Of a DNA stretch of 64,000 bases, positions 23,353 through 35,628 are shown one piece after another; the first letter of the stretch is position 1; each line of letters opens with the position of its first letter. Position numbers and translations under genes: made by a program. The notes beneath the pieces are model-generated. The model was given only the letters and a program-made list of their open reading frames with translations. It made no database searches and was not told the origin of the DNA. Origin of the DNA: Ochotona curzoniae (taxonomy: Eukaryota > Chordata > Mammalia > Lagomorpha > Ochotonidae); assembly GCF_017591425.1 (NCBI RefSeq), contig NW_024466459.1, positions 558,001 to 622,000 on the forward strand, in the 5' to 3' direction.

Positions 23353-23951
23353 GTATTCCTTTTGTTGTCATTGATTGTGCCTTCAAATCTAGTTATTCCA
23401 TAAGGCTTAGCCAGAAAAGAAGACAGAAGTGATAAAGGAGTCAAGAATAAGAGATGAAAGGACAATGAGGAAGAGCTGAGGCACCAGACTCAGCTTTGGA
23501 GCCATTCATACAGACTGAGAATCAGAAGTTGGAATGAAATCTGATTTAAGAACATCAGTGAGCCACTTCTACCTAAGGAGCTGACTTTCATTCCAGCAAA
23601 CAGGACTTCCCTCTGGTGGGACTGGTTGTAAATAAGGAAGCATTCAAAGGCCAGTCCCAGGTTCCCGCTGATCAGGCCCCCGAGGGTTCTGAAGACGTTC
23701 TCTTTTGGGACAGGGCTCTATGTTTACTTGCCTGGTGGCACCTGGCCTGTCTCCATAAAGAGGACTCTATCTTTTGAGCTGAGGTTTTTGCATTTTGTCT
23801 CTGGAGGCAAACTCTTACCCGCTTTCCCCAGGGAGATGGGGATGGTGTCTGCTGTCCTTCCCTGAGTTTCTAACCAAAGCTAATGGACCTGTTCTTTCAT
23901 CATTAGAATGTGCAGTTGCTCACATGTCAAAGAAGGTACCCTGGCCTACTG
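23353..23951. other. Unique sequence, nothing recognised
   Basis: Single-copy DNA leading into the degenerate tandem repeat. No exon is seen. Confidence 0.4.
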
Positions 23952-24175
23952 TTAGCACACGCTTAATACGCAGCACACAAAGCACACATGTAGTATACAC
24001 CTAGCACATAGCACATACTTAGCACACAGTACACAATTAGCATATGCTCAGCACGCTGTACGTGCTTAGCACACACTAATCGCATGCTTAGAATATGCTC
24101 GGTGTACAGCACACACTTGGCACACAGCACACATCCAGGATATATTTAGCACTGATAGTATGCAGTTAGCCTGTG
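23952..24175. repeat. Degenerate tandem repeat, 'ttagcacac' core
   Basis: A core of the type (c/t)ttagcacac(a/g) recurs at irregular spacing: 'gttagcacacgcttaatacg', 'cttagcacacagtacacaat', 'cttagcacacactaatcgca', 'cttggcacacagcacacatc' and others. The words in between are related, for example 'atgctcagcacgctgtacg' and 'atgctcggtgtacagcaca'. This is an old minisatellite with a period of roughly 20 bases that has diverged. Confidence 0.7.
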
Positions 24176-25974
24176 CTGGGAAACCCTCTCTTGCAGACCC
24201 TCTCCCCTCCTCGTGCAGGACCTCCCATGGAGGTGTGAAATGTGAGAATTTGGGAAGAGAGGCTGAGCTGTGGTACGGAGTGCCCTTGGCTGATTGATTC
24301 TGCACCCCTTGCTATCCTCACCACCAGGCTCTAACTTATCTGCCCATCAGGATGCACTCACATCCACCCACTCAGAAAGTTCTCTTGCAATCTATTAACA
24401 CAAGGCCCCTCCCATTCCCAAGCTCAACCAGGCTGTCAAAGCCTTGGCAATACCAACCCCAAGATTGGCCCGGTTGAACCGTTTTCATCTTGGGAACTAT
24501 TTATAGCGACATTTCTTCTGATCCATCTTGGCATAAATGAGACAACAGACAAGGTTTTTAAGAACAGACGCATTTGACTTGGGTTATTCGCAACCTTCAT
24601 TTCTCAACTCGAAACATTTCACAGATATGGATCACGGGTGGAATGAAATTAATTTTTACCACCCACAAGAGTTCATCAGTGGAATAAGGAAAGGATTTAA
24701 TAGACTTGTACTTGGTGTGCCTAAAATTATTTCACCATAACAAAAGTCTTGAAAGACTAAGAAAAAGTAGGATGACAATTAAATTGCCGATCTGAACAGT
24801 GTTACTGTATAGAAGGAAAACAGTCTTAAAATAACCTGGTGTGGAGCTGGAACGGAGCTGGAGAATCCAGAAAGGAAGCACCGAGGTGTTGCATATGGAA
24901 TGAAGATCTTTTTTTAACGCCAGCACGGTTCTCGCTCTTGGCTTGTACCAAGTCCCAAATTTGCGCGATCTTTCCTGCTCCCATTTCTTTTCTGTGGGGG
25001 TGTGACTTGCATCACTCAGAACCTCCGACAGGCTCCCTTTCTCTGCTTTAAAAGGGAAAACTTCCCTCTTCACCGCGTGCAGCAAAACTTCCTATTTCTT
25101 TGTGCTCTGAAACCTACTCATGAAAAATTTGACACTATCTATGTCAGAACCGCCAACAAGATAGAAAGAGAGTAAGAGAGAACATGGAACAAACAGATCT
25201 GTGCCCTACCCCAGCACTCTGCATTTCTCCCTCCTGGCAGAAATACTCTGTTAGAAGAGGTCTTCCTGGCCCTGCAGTTCTAAAAGCAATGACACCCCTT
25301 TCTAGCATCCTATAACCAAGAGTCTCCCCATTGCTCCCCAACCTCCTCTCCCCAGATCCCAGTAGCTATATTATAGCTCCACTGCTGGGTAGCCCTCTGG
25401 ACATCAGGTGAAAGAACAGCTAAGTGCAGGTGGTCACCCTCCTCAGGGCAAGGAGTTCGAATCTTCTGACTCCCTTGAAGCAGGTTGAGCTAAGTCTTAC
25501 TTCCCCATGCTGCTCTTGGGGGAAAAAACTAGGACTATAACCCGTATTTCTCCATCATTAGTCGGGAACACTGAGCCTAAACAACTGGGTTTACTTTTCT
25601 GGTTTTCCAGCTGCTTGTGCTTTTACTATCTCCACTTAAAAAATTGTGTTATTGTTGTTATTGCTGAATGATAAAGAGCATCCTTCTGGAAGATCTAGAG
25701 CAGCGCTGGCAGGAAACCCAGGAGCCAGTGCACGACCTGCTGCAGCAGTCCAGCCGGCCGGTACACACCCCTGCGCTGGCTGCTAGGAGCTTGGAGAGTG
25801 GGATAAAAATATCCAGGTGTGGCCTTTGGCAGAGCCCTTGGGGTGCCCATGTCCCCCTGCTCAGAGTCCCCGAGCCTGAGGCCTGCCTCTGCCCTCAGTG
25901 TCAACTTCCTGCCGATGGCCACCCCGCGAGGCAGCAGGTGACGGCTTGAGTGTTTGGATTCTCTTCTTCAGCCT
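24176..25974. other. Unique sequence; 24490-24800 possibly conserved
   Basis: No repeat is recognised. The AT-rich stretch around 24490-24800 has 'aactatttatagcgacattt' (MEF2-like word) and no repeat signature. Open frames (for example 25668-25949) lack domains. Confidence 0.4.
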
Positions 25975-26075
25975 GGCACAGATCTGACTGTGGAGGACAT
26001 GCGAGGGGAATGGACCAGCGGATCCTCTCTCTCTCTCTCTTTCTCTCTCTCAAACTAAAATAATAAAACCCAGAC
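25975..26075 (+). mobile_element. Possible C-SINE 3' end, sense
   Basis: 'gaggggaatggaccagcgga' followed by a (CT)n tract (about 26023-26052) and 'caaactaaaataataaaacc' resembles a SINE body-to-tail junction. The 5' part is not recognisable. Confidence 0.45.
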
Positions 26076-26282
26076 ATAAGGGTCCTTATACAAAAGAGAT
26101 TTTAGTCTGGAGAAAACTAAACAAACACACAGAAACAACTAGAAATTATAGGTATGTTGAGGTGGCAGAGGAGATGCCAAGGCTGCAGCTAGTGAGGGCA
26201 GAGGCACCAGGCTGGCACCCCAAACCCACTCATCAGGAGTGATGCTTTGAAACAACATTGCAAAATCCAAATTAATGCAAAA

Positions 26283-26290
26283 AGAGAGAG

Positions 26291-26322
<32 letters not shown>
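26283..26322. repeat. (GA)n microsatellite
   Basis: Purine-only tract, imperfect at its start ('gagagaggagagaaagagag') then pure GA. Confidence 0.9.
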
Positions 26323-26865
26323 AACACTTTTACTCCAGGTGGTGTGGGTTTCCTGATGATCGGGCTCAGGGCACTTCCCCAGCAGTGGCCACTAAGACAC
26401 GGGATGCCCACATTTCCTGCCCAGCGGTAAACTGGTTTGAGCTGGGGGAGCAGGCCTACATCCCAGAGATTCAAGAAAAATGCTGCATGTGCTAGAGCTG
26501 TGGATAACTATAGCCTCTTTCTGGATGTTTCCATGAGGGTGAGAGCCTGGGAGGGGCACTATGGGCCAGGCTCGGTGTCCTGTCTGGGGACCAGCCTGGC
26601 TCTAGATCCCAGGTAGACTCCTAGACTCCTGCGCTCTTTGCCTTTCTCTTTGGCTTGTCCATCACTGGGAAGTCTCCTGGTCTGGCCCTTCCCCCTGTGG
26701 CATGGGAAGGGGGATGGGAGGGTTGGGATTCACACTCTGCCTCTGATTCACTGAGAGGCAGCCCTGTGAGGGAGCCAGGCCGCTCCCTGGAGTGCTTCCT
26801 GGGATCTAAGCAGCAGCTGGAAGGAGCGGTTCCTTGTCTGACTTTGTTCTCAGTATACATATACA

Positions 26866-26877
26866 CCCCCCCCCCCC
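26866..26877. repeat. C12 homopolymer
   Basis: Twelve C in a row after 'tatacatataca'. This may be an assembly-sensitive site. Confidence 0.9.
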
Positions 26878-28544
26878 ACCCTACAGCAGGAATTGACAGG
26901 AAAGAGAAGAAAGCTGGATGGTTCCAGGTCCCCAGCTCAACTCTATTCCCGTCATGCATGTCTCAGTCTGCAAATCAATGTCTACCTCCCATTCTGCCAA
27001 AATTTGGAGTAAGCTCAGGTGTGTGATCATGTGGAAAATGATCAAAGTACCCATGGCTCCTCGATCCAAGGATGTGTCCCCTTCCCAGGTGTCGGGAACT
27101 GAGTGTCTCTATGGACACAGAAGGTTCTGAACATGGCAAGAGTCCACACCAGGGTCAGGGATAGCTATGGTCTGCCTGGCTCTTGCTCCCATCCCAGCTA
27201 ACTCGCTTTTCTCTTAGGGATTCCCTATCTTGGCTATGGGCCCCATGGATGCAAAGCAGCTGGCCTAAGAGGTCAGGGCCTAGTCCTTGTCAAAGTGGTC
27301 ACTTTGCCCCAGTTGCATGGGGCTTTCCTGGATTTAGTTTTGAATACCCACAAGACCTGGGAAGTCTTCAGGCCCAGGCAAACAGGCTCCTTGCTCAGGT
27401 GGCCAGCATCTGGTCTGGTCCTGTCCTGCTGGAGGTAGGGCCTGACCTTCTTTCTCTTTCCAATGTCTAAAGTACAGGTGTACAGGGCCTCGTTTTTCAA
27501 GTCTGGGGGGCAGGCACTCTGGGGGAACCCGTTCTCCAGCCTGTGATAAGCATCACATGCTTCGGTCAGGGTCTGTGGTCTGACACAGCAAACACATATG
27601 GCTGATTTGCAGGCCTGGAGCCGCAGGCTGGTGGCAGCCAGGGAGGACTTTTAGGGACCAGGAAAGGCAGCCCAGAAAATCCTGGGCACCTGACCCCTCC
27701 CTGAGCTGGGATCAGGACAGAAACAGCAGAGGCAAGAGCCGCACTACCCAGACCTTCCATCCCAAGTGTTTCCAGGGTGGCCACAGCCCTCTGGAAGGCC
27801 TGTCATTGAGCCCCTGCATGGCTCACAGGCCAGTGTGTACCTGCGGATCATTCACTGTCTTACCACAGGATAGCCAGAGGAGAAGCAGCTGGAGTTCTAT
27901 CCCATCAACACCCGTGTGCTGTTGTAGTGGTCTCTCCCGCCTGAACATGGAAGGCATTTGTGTGAGCAGGAGGGGGATTGAGTATTGACAAGCCCACCTG
28001 AGTCCTCTATCCTCCATCAGATTCTCTTTCTCTTTCTCTCTCTCTCACACACACACACACGTGCACATTCTCACACGCATGCTCTAGCCCAATCAAAGCT
28101 AGAGAACTCTTACAGAAGAGTCAGAAATAGAAAGTTCTGAATGAAGCCAAAAAAACCAGAAGCCCAGTGTATGGGTGCCCAGCATTTGGGCAAACTTTTG
28201 GTTCCAGGTCTTCCTGAGTGGTTTCTACTGGGCCCGTAGACTTGGGGAGTCATACAGCCATCACTCCCCTTCCTGTCATGACTTCCGTCAGGCTGGACAA
28301 ACAAGGGCTGCGGAGATTCTTAAGAGATCACACTCTACAGCAAGATTGCCAAGATCTGTCAAGACTGGGTGCTGATGAGATGGGAAGGGTTGGAGGGAGG
28401 GAGAAGAGATAAATGGCCAGAGGATCCAGTCAGAGAGCTGGGCAAGGTTTCAGGAACAGCCTGCATTGCCACGGGTGACTCTAGTCTTGGTCGTTTATAC
28501 TTACTGGAGTGTATATCTAATTGTGTCTTAATTTCCCTTCCACT

Positions 28545-28665
28545 CACCCCCGTTGTCTCTGAATTACAAGCACCATAAGGCAGGACTGTGCCTTATCCAT
28601 TCTGTATCCATGCAAGTGTTTAACACTGTGCCTTTAACACCATAGGTATTTATCAAACCTTTCTG
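28545..28665 (+). mobile_element. L2 LINE 3' end, sense
   Basis: 'aattacaagcaccataaggc', 'aggactgtgccttatccatt' and 'aggtatttatcaaaccttt' follow the L2 3' UTR order ('...gagggcagggactttgtct...' to '...aataaatatttgttgaa'). Confidence 0.65.
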
Positions 28666-29782
28666 ATAAAAATGAAAGTGGACCGTAAGAGCCAGTTTAT
28701 TGAAGTGTTGGGAATGCATCTTGGGACTAAGAATAACTTTCATTTATGGGAAAACATTCCCAGCAGAGCAAACTGAAGTCCACACCAATTGTAGCAAACG
28801 ACATCAAAGTGCCCCAAAATATGTTACAGATGATTTCTATCAGACATTTGAGCCATGCTGTTGAAGCTTGAATGCTTAAGTATATAAAATACAGACTTTT
28901 TCCACCAAATTCTTCACTGAGATCATGCAAATCCTTGTGATTAATACAGCTTTATCTCTCTGAAAATAGGTCTGTAATTCCATAGAAATCAGAACGAACC
29001 ATGCAAAACCAGACCAGCTTCATGCTGGCAGCCTCCTGGCCTTGGGTCGGCTGGTCCAACGTCACAAATGGCCCAGCTTCAGCATCCAGGCGACGGTGAG
29101 TGCTGTTGACAGAAGCCATTGCTGGTAACATCACCTCACTTCTCAGCTTGGGTGCGTCCTCTTGTTCTCTTTGGTTCCAGTCAGCTCACTTCCTTCCCCG
29201 CCTTGGATTCCCTTTGTCTACTTCCCTTTCGGTCCTTATTGTGGAAGAGAGCAATCACGCCTCACGTGATCTAGGTGTTTCCGTCCTTGCCCCCAGCACT
29301 GTCTGCCTTTCCGCCTTCCGTCTCATTCATCCAAAGCAACAGCCACCTGTTCCCTCTCTTCTTGAACCCCAACCACCGAGCTTCTCCATGAGCTTCATCT
29401 TAATACCACCCCGGTAGGCCTTGAGTTTGAGTCTGTTTCAGTTCTAGCCAGCTTGGCTCTGTTGTAGGCGGCCCTGCCAGCAGTACCCTAAGACTTAGTC
29501 AGGACACAGAAGGACAGACACCCTGCCCCTCCCCGCCCCAACACTGATGCATCAGAACATTTGGAATGGCTCTACTGTTGCATGCATTGTCCACTTCTCA
29601 GTAGAGTATTTCAACACTTGTTTGAACAAGGCTTTTGAACTATGTGGAGGCACCTTAATAAGACCATAAATGAATTCTGTAGTGCAAAGCATGGCACATT
29701 CATATTGATATTGCCTCTAAGCCCCATCCATATTGTAGGCTTAACTGGATATAAGTGATCGCGGATTTTTTTTTCTTTCTTT
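28666..29782. other. Unique sequence, nothing recognised
   Basis: A donor-like 'gacggtgagt' stands at 29092-29101 but no partner exon can be argued. No repeats are recognised. Confidence 0.4.
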
Positions 29783-30111
29783 TTTTTTTTTAAATATTCT
29801 ATTTATTTTTATTGGGAAGTTAAATACACAGAGAGGAGAAGGAGAGACAGACAGGAAGATCATCCATCTATTGGTTCGCTCCCCAAGTAGCCACAACAGC
29901 AGGAGCTACACTGATCCTAAGCCAGGAGCTTCTTCTGACTCTTCCGCGTGGGTACAGGGTCCCAAAGCTTTGGTCCATCCCTGACTGTTTTCCCAGGCCA
30001 CAAGCAGAGAGCTGGATGGGAAGCGGGTCTGCCAGGATTAGAACCGGCACCCATATGGGATCCCAGTGCATGCAAGGCAAGGCCTTTAGCCGCTAGGCTA
30101 CCACACTGGGC
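29783..30111 (-). mobile_element. C-SINE, antisense, full length
   Basis: Poly-T/'tttatttttattgggaagtt', 'gaagatcatccatctattgg', 'gaagcgggtctgccaggatt', 'agaaccggcacccatatggg' and head 'gctaggctaccacactgggc' are in antisense order. Confidence 0.93.
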
Positions 30112-31336
30112 CCTCTTCTATTTTTAAAGAATGATAAACATTTAAAATTAGGAAATAAAGTAGACTTTATCTCCTTTAAAGAGATGGGCATAGAAGAGCA
30201 AACCCTTTTTCTATCTCCAGAAAGGAATTGTGGTGAAAGAATAGAAGCTTTACAGGGAATTACTGGTATTATCAAGGGCTTTTCAAAATAGACTTGAAAT
30301 GAATAGTTGTGTGCTGGTGTTATTACTGCCTTGCGAGTTTACATTTTGTTTCTGTATGGTGTTTTTCTCCCTTCGATGAGATGGTTGCTAGGGCATGAGA
30401 GCAAATAACCTTTATTGTGTGAATTTGGAACTGAACATAATTATCTCATAATGTAGGTTCATAGTGCCATTTTGACAGCTATACCACAAACTTTGGGGAG
30501 GAAAATCGAGCCCATATGCTAGAAGCGGCCTCCTCTTCAGCTGCCCTTCAACTTGTGACATCTCTTTCCCCCTTCCTCCCATTTCTCCACACTTGGGCAA
30601 CCTCAGGGCCAGATGTTGCCAGAGTGAAGCCAGAAGAGCCAATCTGGGCAGAGCCAAGCTACATCTTTATCTGCTCCTGAAAGTCCCTCTTCCCCAGCTG
30701 TCCCCAGGGGACCACATGGTCAAGAGTCTCAAGGGACACTGCTACGGGGCCAGCAGCCCAGGTAGTCCCGCTGCTTCACGTCAACGTACCCAACAATCTC
30801 CACGGCCATTTACAAACTGTTTTATCTTCACGTTTGACTAGTTTGTGGTTGCTGGCACCTCTTACCTAATCTATTCCACAGTGTTTCTAGAAAGGAAGGC
30901 CAGTGAGTAAGAATCACCTCTCACTTGCACCATGGGAATACCAGCTTGCACAATTCTTCCTTTTAAGTAACAACTTTTTATTTCCATACCTTTCCATTGC
31001 CCTGGAAGCGGAGCCCAAGACAGGAATTAAAGTGTAAAGGGCTCATTAGGGAAGTGATGTCAGGAAACACCGGGAGCAGTGTGGGCAAGAGATAGAGGGG
31101 AAGGAAGGAAGTCAGTGAAAGATATGTTATCCCATAGGCAAGTGGGGCTGCGCCCTGCCAGGGAGCCACTGGGCGCAGGCTGTAAGACACACCTCTGAAT
31201 CATTCCATCTGCGGGCGAGGGAGCAGGTGCTATTTGTCAGCTCCCTCAGTGGGTGGGTGACATCTGGGTCATGTCCCAGCCTCCCTACCTTCTACCTGGT
31301 GAGGGCCTTCTAAAGCTTACAAAGAAGTGTAAATGC
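30112..31336. other. Unique sequence; 31000-31200 possibly an old repeat
   Basis: 'ggaattaaagtgtaaagggc' and 'tcattagggaagtgatgtca' near 31022-31062 resemble a dispersed mammalian repeat I cannot name. The rest shows nothing. Confidence 0.35.
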
Positions 31337-31640
31337 TGGCCCCCCAGCAGCCTAGAGGCTAAAGTTCTCACCTTGCATCCACCAGGATCCCATATGGGCG
31401 CTGGTTCAAGTCCCAGAAGACCCACTTCCCATCCAGCTCCCTGCTTGTGACCTGGGAACGCAGTCCAGGACGGCCCAAAGCTTTGGGACCCTGCATCCTG
31501 AAGAAGCTCCTGATTCCTGGCTTCAGATCTGTTGCAGCCGCGTTGGGAGTGAACCAGCAGGCAGAAGATCTCTCATTCTCTCCTATTCTCTGTAAATCTG
31601 ACTTTCCAATAAAAATAAATCTTGAAAAGAAGAAGAAGAA
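31337..31640 (+). mobile_element. C-SINE, sense, full length
   Basis: 'ctggccccccagcagcctag' head, 'atcccatatgggcgctggtt' and 'ggcccaaagctttgggaccc' body, 'ctgactttccaataaaaata' tail followed by (GAA)n. Flanks 'aagtgtaaatgctg' and 'aaatgtaactgctg' look like a diverged duplication. Confidence 0.9.
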
Positions 31641-32597
31641 ATGTAACTGCTGATGATTGCAAGCCAAGGTAACACACAGTTCAATGCCAAGGCTGAGAGG
31701 CCGTGGGTAGGACACCACAGCACGTGCTTTGCTTGGCTCCTAGGGACACATGTGACCAAGTAGATGCTTTATCCAAATCTTTTACGTCTTCTGTATGTAC
31801 TTTCTACAAAACTGAAGCGGTCTCTAGAGGCTTATTTTGATTAGGAAAGTGTGTATACTCAATACAGTTTCTTTAAGTAGCAATACTGGGAAATGGAAGC
31901 AGCAGCGACAATAAGTAGATGACTATCCAGCCTATCAGCGGATGAGGAAACGGGAGCCGACCTTTCTCTCCAGCCTTTCTTCGCTCCAGCAGCAGTGGCT
32001 TTCTGAGTTCAGCACAGATGCCTCCTGACGCATCTGCACATCCCTGACTGCATCCCAGGCCAGGGAGTGGCAGGTAGACCAGCTGTAATTTAGCCACGCA
32101 GAGGGACTAAACAGAGGTATGTGAATTGGGGTTGTTTTTTAAACCCTACATATCAGTTCCAGACACTGAGAACTGAAAGGTGTGATTGAACCCAGGTTCT
32201 ATCTCCCAGTGCCTCATGGAGTTCCAGCATCTTCTCCCCCGCTGCTATTTACCCAGCATGGCCCTCTGGCAGCTGAACCAATCACTGGCAGGTCGGTCTC
32301 CTATTGTTTTGAGAGTTGATAAGCCTCTCTAAATTCCTAACATAGCAGCCGAGAGGGATCTGGGTGGTGGGGAAAATTAAGCTCCTGGAGGCTCTGTTGC
32401 ACACAGACGCAGCCTAAAAAAGAGGAACTGAGTTGAGGTTCCCAGGAGATCCATGTTGTTTAACTGGCATCTGAGCCAAGTGGAATGCAGAGTGGTTGAT
32501 ATGTCAGGTCTGCCTCTGGGACCCATGAGTTGGCACTGGGTCTATTGGCCATTTCAACTTGACTCCTAGTTCTTGGCCTTGATAAGCAGTTTTGTGA
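31641..32597. other. Unique sequence, nothing recognised
   Basis: Single-copy DNA. No exon or repeat is recognised. Confidence 0.4.
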
Positions 32598-32765
32598 ATT
32601 TTCAGAGCTGGGGAAGCCATTGAGGATCTTCTAGCCAACTGACTTCACTGATAAGGCCACCGCATTCCAGGGTTGTTAAGTAGGTTGTTAAGCAAGCAGC
32701 CACAGCTACTGAAGAGCTGAGCCCCACTCCACTACAGCACCAGGTCTCTGGATTCCATAGATGTG
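32598..32765 (-). mobile_element. MIR-family SINE (MIR3/MIRc-like), antisense
   Basis: 'tttcagagctggggaagcca', 'ttgaggatcttctagccaac' and 'gttgttaagcaagcagccac', ending 'caccaggtctctggattcc', follow the antisense order of MIR-type SINEs. Confidence 0.6.
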
Positions 32766-34179
32766 TTTGCTTGCAGAGCTGTTTGAAGGCCCATGCAAGG
32801 CAATATGGGAATTTTGAAGAGCAAGACACAATCCCTTCATGCCTCCTAGTGATTCAGAGATGCAGAAATAACCACATGAAGTGGCAGCAAAGTTGTCAAA
32901 AGTGGGTCACCTATGGTCAATAGAGCCTTCCCTCTGCTCCTCCCCTTCTGAGCCCACACCAAGTAATCCAGGCTTCCAAGGCTACACTCCAGGGAGTGGC
33001 AGAAGCGGCGGGAGCTGACGTCCACATGTCCACATACGAAGAACAGAAGGGAAATAGACTCCCCAACCCCGGAGTCCCCTGCTGCCTCGGCCACGAGGGT
33101 TGCAGCTAGAGATGTTACTAGAAGATGCCCTGCCTGATCTATTCCCATGCACCTGCAGCCACTCCCTGGCCCCAGAGCGGGGAGCAGGTAGTTAATCCTT
33201 CGGGATTCAGTCCCTTTGTCTCTGAAATGCCATAAATAACAGCCTAAGCAGTGCTGGCTGGCGATGAAGACTAAATCAGGTAACGCAAAATTCTCAGCAT
33301 TCAAGAGATCCCTATTGTTATTGTGGTTGTTATTTTTCCCAGCTGCTACCTTCTGCCCTAGCCCTAAAATAGCTCCCACTTTTCCATCTCTTCTGTAGAG
33401 TTTTCCTATAATTACCTTTCCCCACAAACTCACAATTTTCTCCCTTTGTTCTGCCATGCTCTCTGCTTTGGCCCTTTGCCCCTTTCTTCCTCTGCTCTTC
33501 TTCCTCCAGATCCAACCAGAGCCCCTGTGTGCAGCACCCTCTTAGCCATTTTCTCTCTTTGCTTATGGTTTATATCCTGCACTTCAACCCTCCAGATCCT
33601 CCCTTGCCATTTTCTCTCCTCCCACCCTGCCAGGCCTCTGCTCCTTCTCTGCTTTTTCCACACATGCATCTGTCTCCTCCTCTATTCCCTTCAGCTGCCC
33701 CTTCCTGCCTACACACCCTCTTTTCTCCCATCTCCCCTGGCCAGGCAGGAACTCCACCGTCACTCCCAGGCCTTCCCACACCTGGTTTTTGTCCTGGGAG
33801 TGTGCTTGGCTGCTGCGGTAAACAGACCACCTCCCAGTTGGCTACAAGGGTCTACCTCCTGGCCTTCCTGCCACTTTGGAATCCACTCCCCATCACCAAC
33901 AGTTGATTCAGCAACCAGATACTAATTCATATAACGTTGCCGGGATGACAGATGTCACTTTTGAGCACTGCCTTGGATCTTCTGTGGCTCTAGGCAGGCC
34001 GGTTGAAGTACACAACCACCTGTCAGAGAGGACCTGAGACCAGCCAGCAACCACAGAAGCCAGCCGGGAAGCAGGCCCTCCTTCCTGGATGCTGTGCCAT
34101 GCCTGTATCTTGACTGTAGTCTTGTGAGAAGCCATTAACCTGGGCCTCTACTTAGTACACTCCTGGGTTCCTGGCCCAT
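32766..34179. other. Unique sequence with a long pyrimidine-rich block
   Basis: 33420-33760 is strongly pyrimidine-biased on the plus strand, which alone explains the long open frames there (159 codons plus; 203 codons minus at 32846-33457). No protein family is recognised. Confidence 0.4.
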
Positions 34180-34990
34180 GGAGGATGTAGGCTACATATG
34201 TTTGTTGTTGTTCTCATACTGGTGAGGATGTGAGGAGAAAGTTTTCTTAATACATCGTTGATGGGACTGTAAGCTGATAAAACCATCATAGAAGATAGTT
34301 TGGAGAGTCCTCCGAAATGTAAAAACAGACCTAGCATATGACCTAGCCATCCCTCTCTCCTGGGAGTTGACTCAAAGGAAATGAACTCAGCATACAGAGT
34401 AATCTGTACCCCCACATTTTATAGCAGCTCAATTCACAATAGCTAAGAAATAGAATCAACTTATGTGTCCTTCCGTCCTTCAACTAATGACGGGATAAAG
34501 AAATTGTGGCATACAGAGGCACTATGGAATACTACGTGGCAATAAAAGAATGGAAGCCTCTTTCACAACAAAATGGATGCTACTGGAGACCACTGTGCTA
34601 GTGAATTAAGTCAGTCCCCAAAAGATAAATTTTGAATGTTTTTTTTTTCTATTTTGCAGTAACTAATATACATCACACACAAAAAGTAATGTGTATGAGC
34701 AAAACTGACATTTTGAGATTTAGTTGTTATTTATAGCCTGTCTACACGACTGAGGAAAGGTGGTCCTTCTACTTCTTGCTGAATTCTTTACCTACTGGAG
34801 GGTTAAGTTTGTGATTACAAAGCACATTGAAAGTGTACCACTGCACAACTTAAACTAAGAAAGGAAAGTAGAGGGAGGGAGGGAAAGAAAATAGAGGGGG
34901 AAGTATCATTAAGTTCTTAAAACTACACACGAAAGACATGAGGTTCCCATCATATAAATAAAAATTTTTATAAGTGGTTCTGTTGTTTTG
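34180..34990 (+). mobile_element. LINE-1 3' end with lagomorph-type 3' UTR, sense
   Basis: Typical L1 3' phrases: 'atactggtgaggatgtgagg', 'atagcagctcaattcacaat', 'ggcatacagaggcactatgg' and 'aaatggatgctactggagac'. A 3' UTR follows that runs to 'aagttcttaaaactacacac' and 'cccatcatataaataaaaat'. The element is 5'-truncated and has no coding potential. Confidence 0.85.
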
Positions 34991-35321
34991 GGAAGCTAAG
35001 TTTTAGAAGAGCTGGTTACGGGGTGACATTCAAAGGCAGTCGTGTCCTTAGGTCCAACCACGAGGAGATGTGCCTCTTCTACGGTCGCCAGCCAATCCCT
35101 ATGCTTCCTTGTGACACTGGGGTTCCTTAAGTGCCCTGCCTTTGACAAGCCACAATGTATCAACAGGGCCCATCAGTTCTACCGGTCCCCAGTGGACTGT
35201 ACCAGCGCATCCTCATGACCGAGGCTGCCTTCTTTGTGCTGGCCTCCTGGGCCTCACACCTGCTGCCTGCAGTCTGCTTTTCATTTCCCACAGAACTGCA
35301 GCAGCCTGGGACCAGTGTGAT
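34991..35321. other. Unique sequence, nothing recognised
   Basis: An open frame (35155-35544) runs into the SINE downstream and has no domain. Confidence 0.4.
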
Positions 35322-35628
35322 GGGTCAGGGGCTAAATCCTCACCTTGCAAATGCCAGGATCTTATATGGGCACCGGTTTGTGTGCTGGCTTCTCCACTTC
35401 CCCTCCAGCTCCCTACTTGTGGCCTGGGAAAGCAGTAGAGGATGGCCCAAAGCCTTGGGACCCTATACCCATATGGGAGACCTGGAAGAAACTCCTGACT
35501 TTAGATTGACTCAGCTCTGGCTATTGTGGCCACTTGGGGAGTAAACCAGCAGACAGAAGATCTTTCTCTATGTCTCTCATTTCTATAAATATGCCTTTCC
35601 AATAGAAGTAAACATTCTTTTTTTTTAA
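35322..35628 (+). mobile_element. C-SINE, sense, full length
   Basis: 'gggtcaggggctaaatcctc', 'cttatatgggcaccggtttg', 'ggcccaaagccttgggaccc' and 'aatatgcctttccaatagaa' give the complete sense order. Confidence 0.92.

Larger units (their letters stand above)
26076..28544. other. GC-rich unique sequence with simple repeats
   Basis: No gene or transposon is recognised. It holds a GA tract, a C12 run and a short CT/CA tract at about 28024-28062. Open frames up to 123 codons overlap on both strands and look like chance. Confidence 0.4.

Noticed and set aside
31000..31200. Possible LTR or other old repeat
   Set aside because: The phrases look familiar but I could not place them in a family or define ends.
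32846..33457. 203-codon open frame on the minus strand
   Set aside because: No domain is recognised, it overlaps a pyrimidine-biased block that removes stops, and no splice or promoter context is seen.
33446..33925. 159-codon frame on the plus strand, rich in Pro/Leu/Ser
   Set aside because: Low-complexity pyrimidine-rich DNA produces it; overlapping frames exist on both strands.
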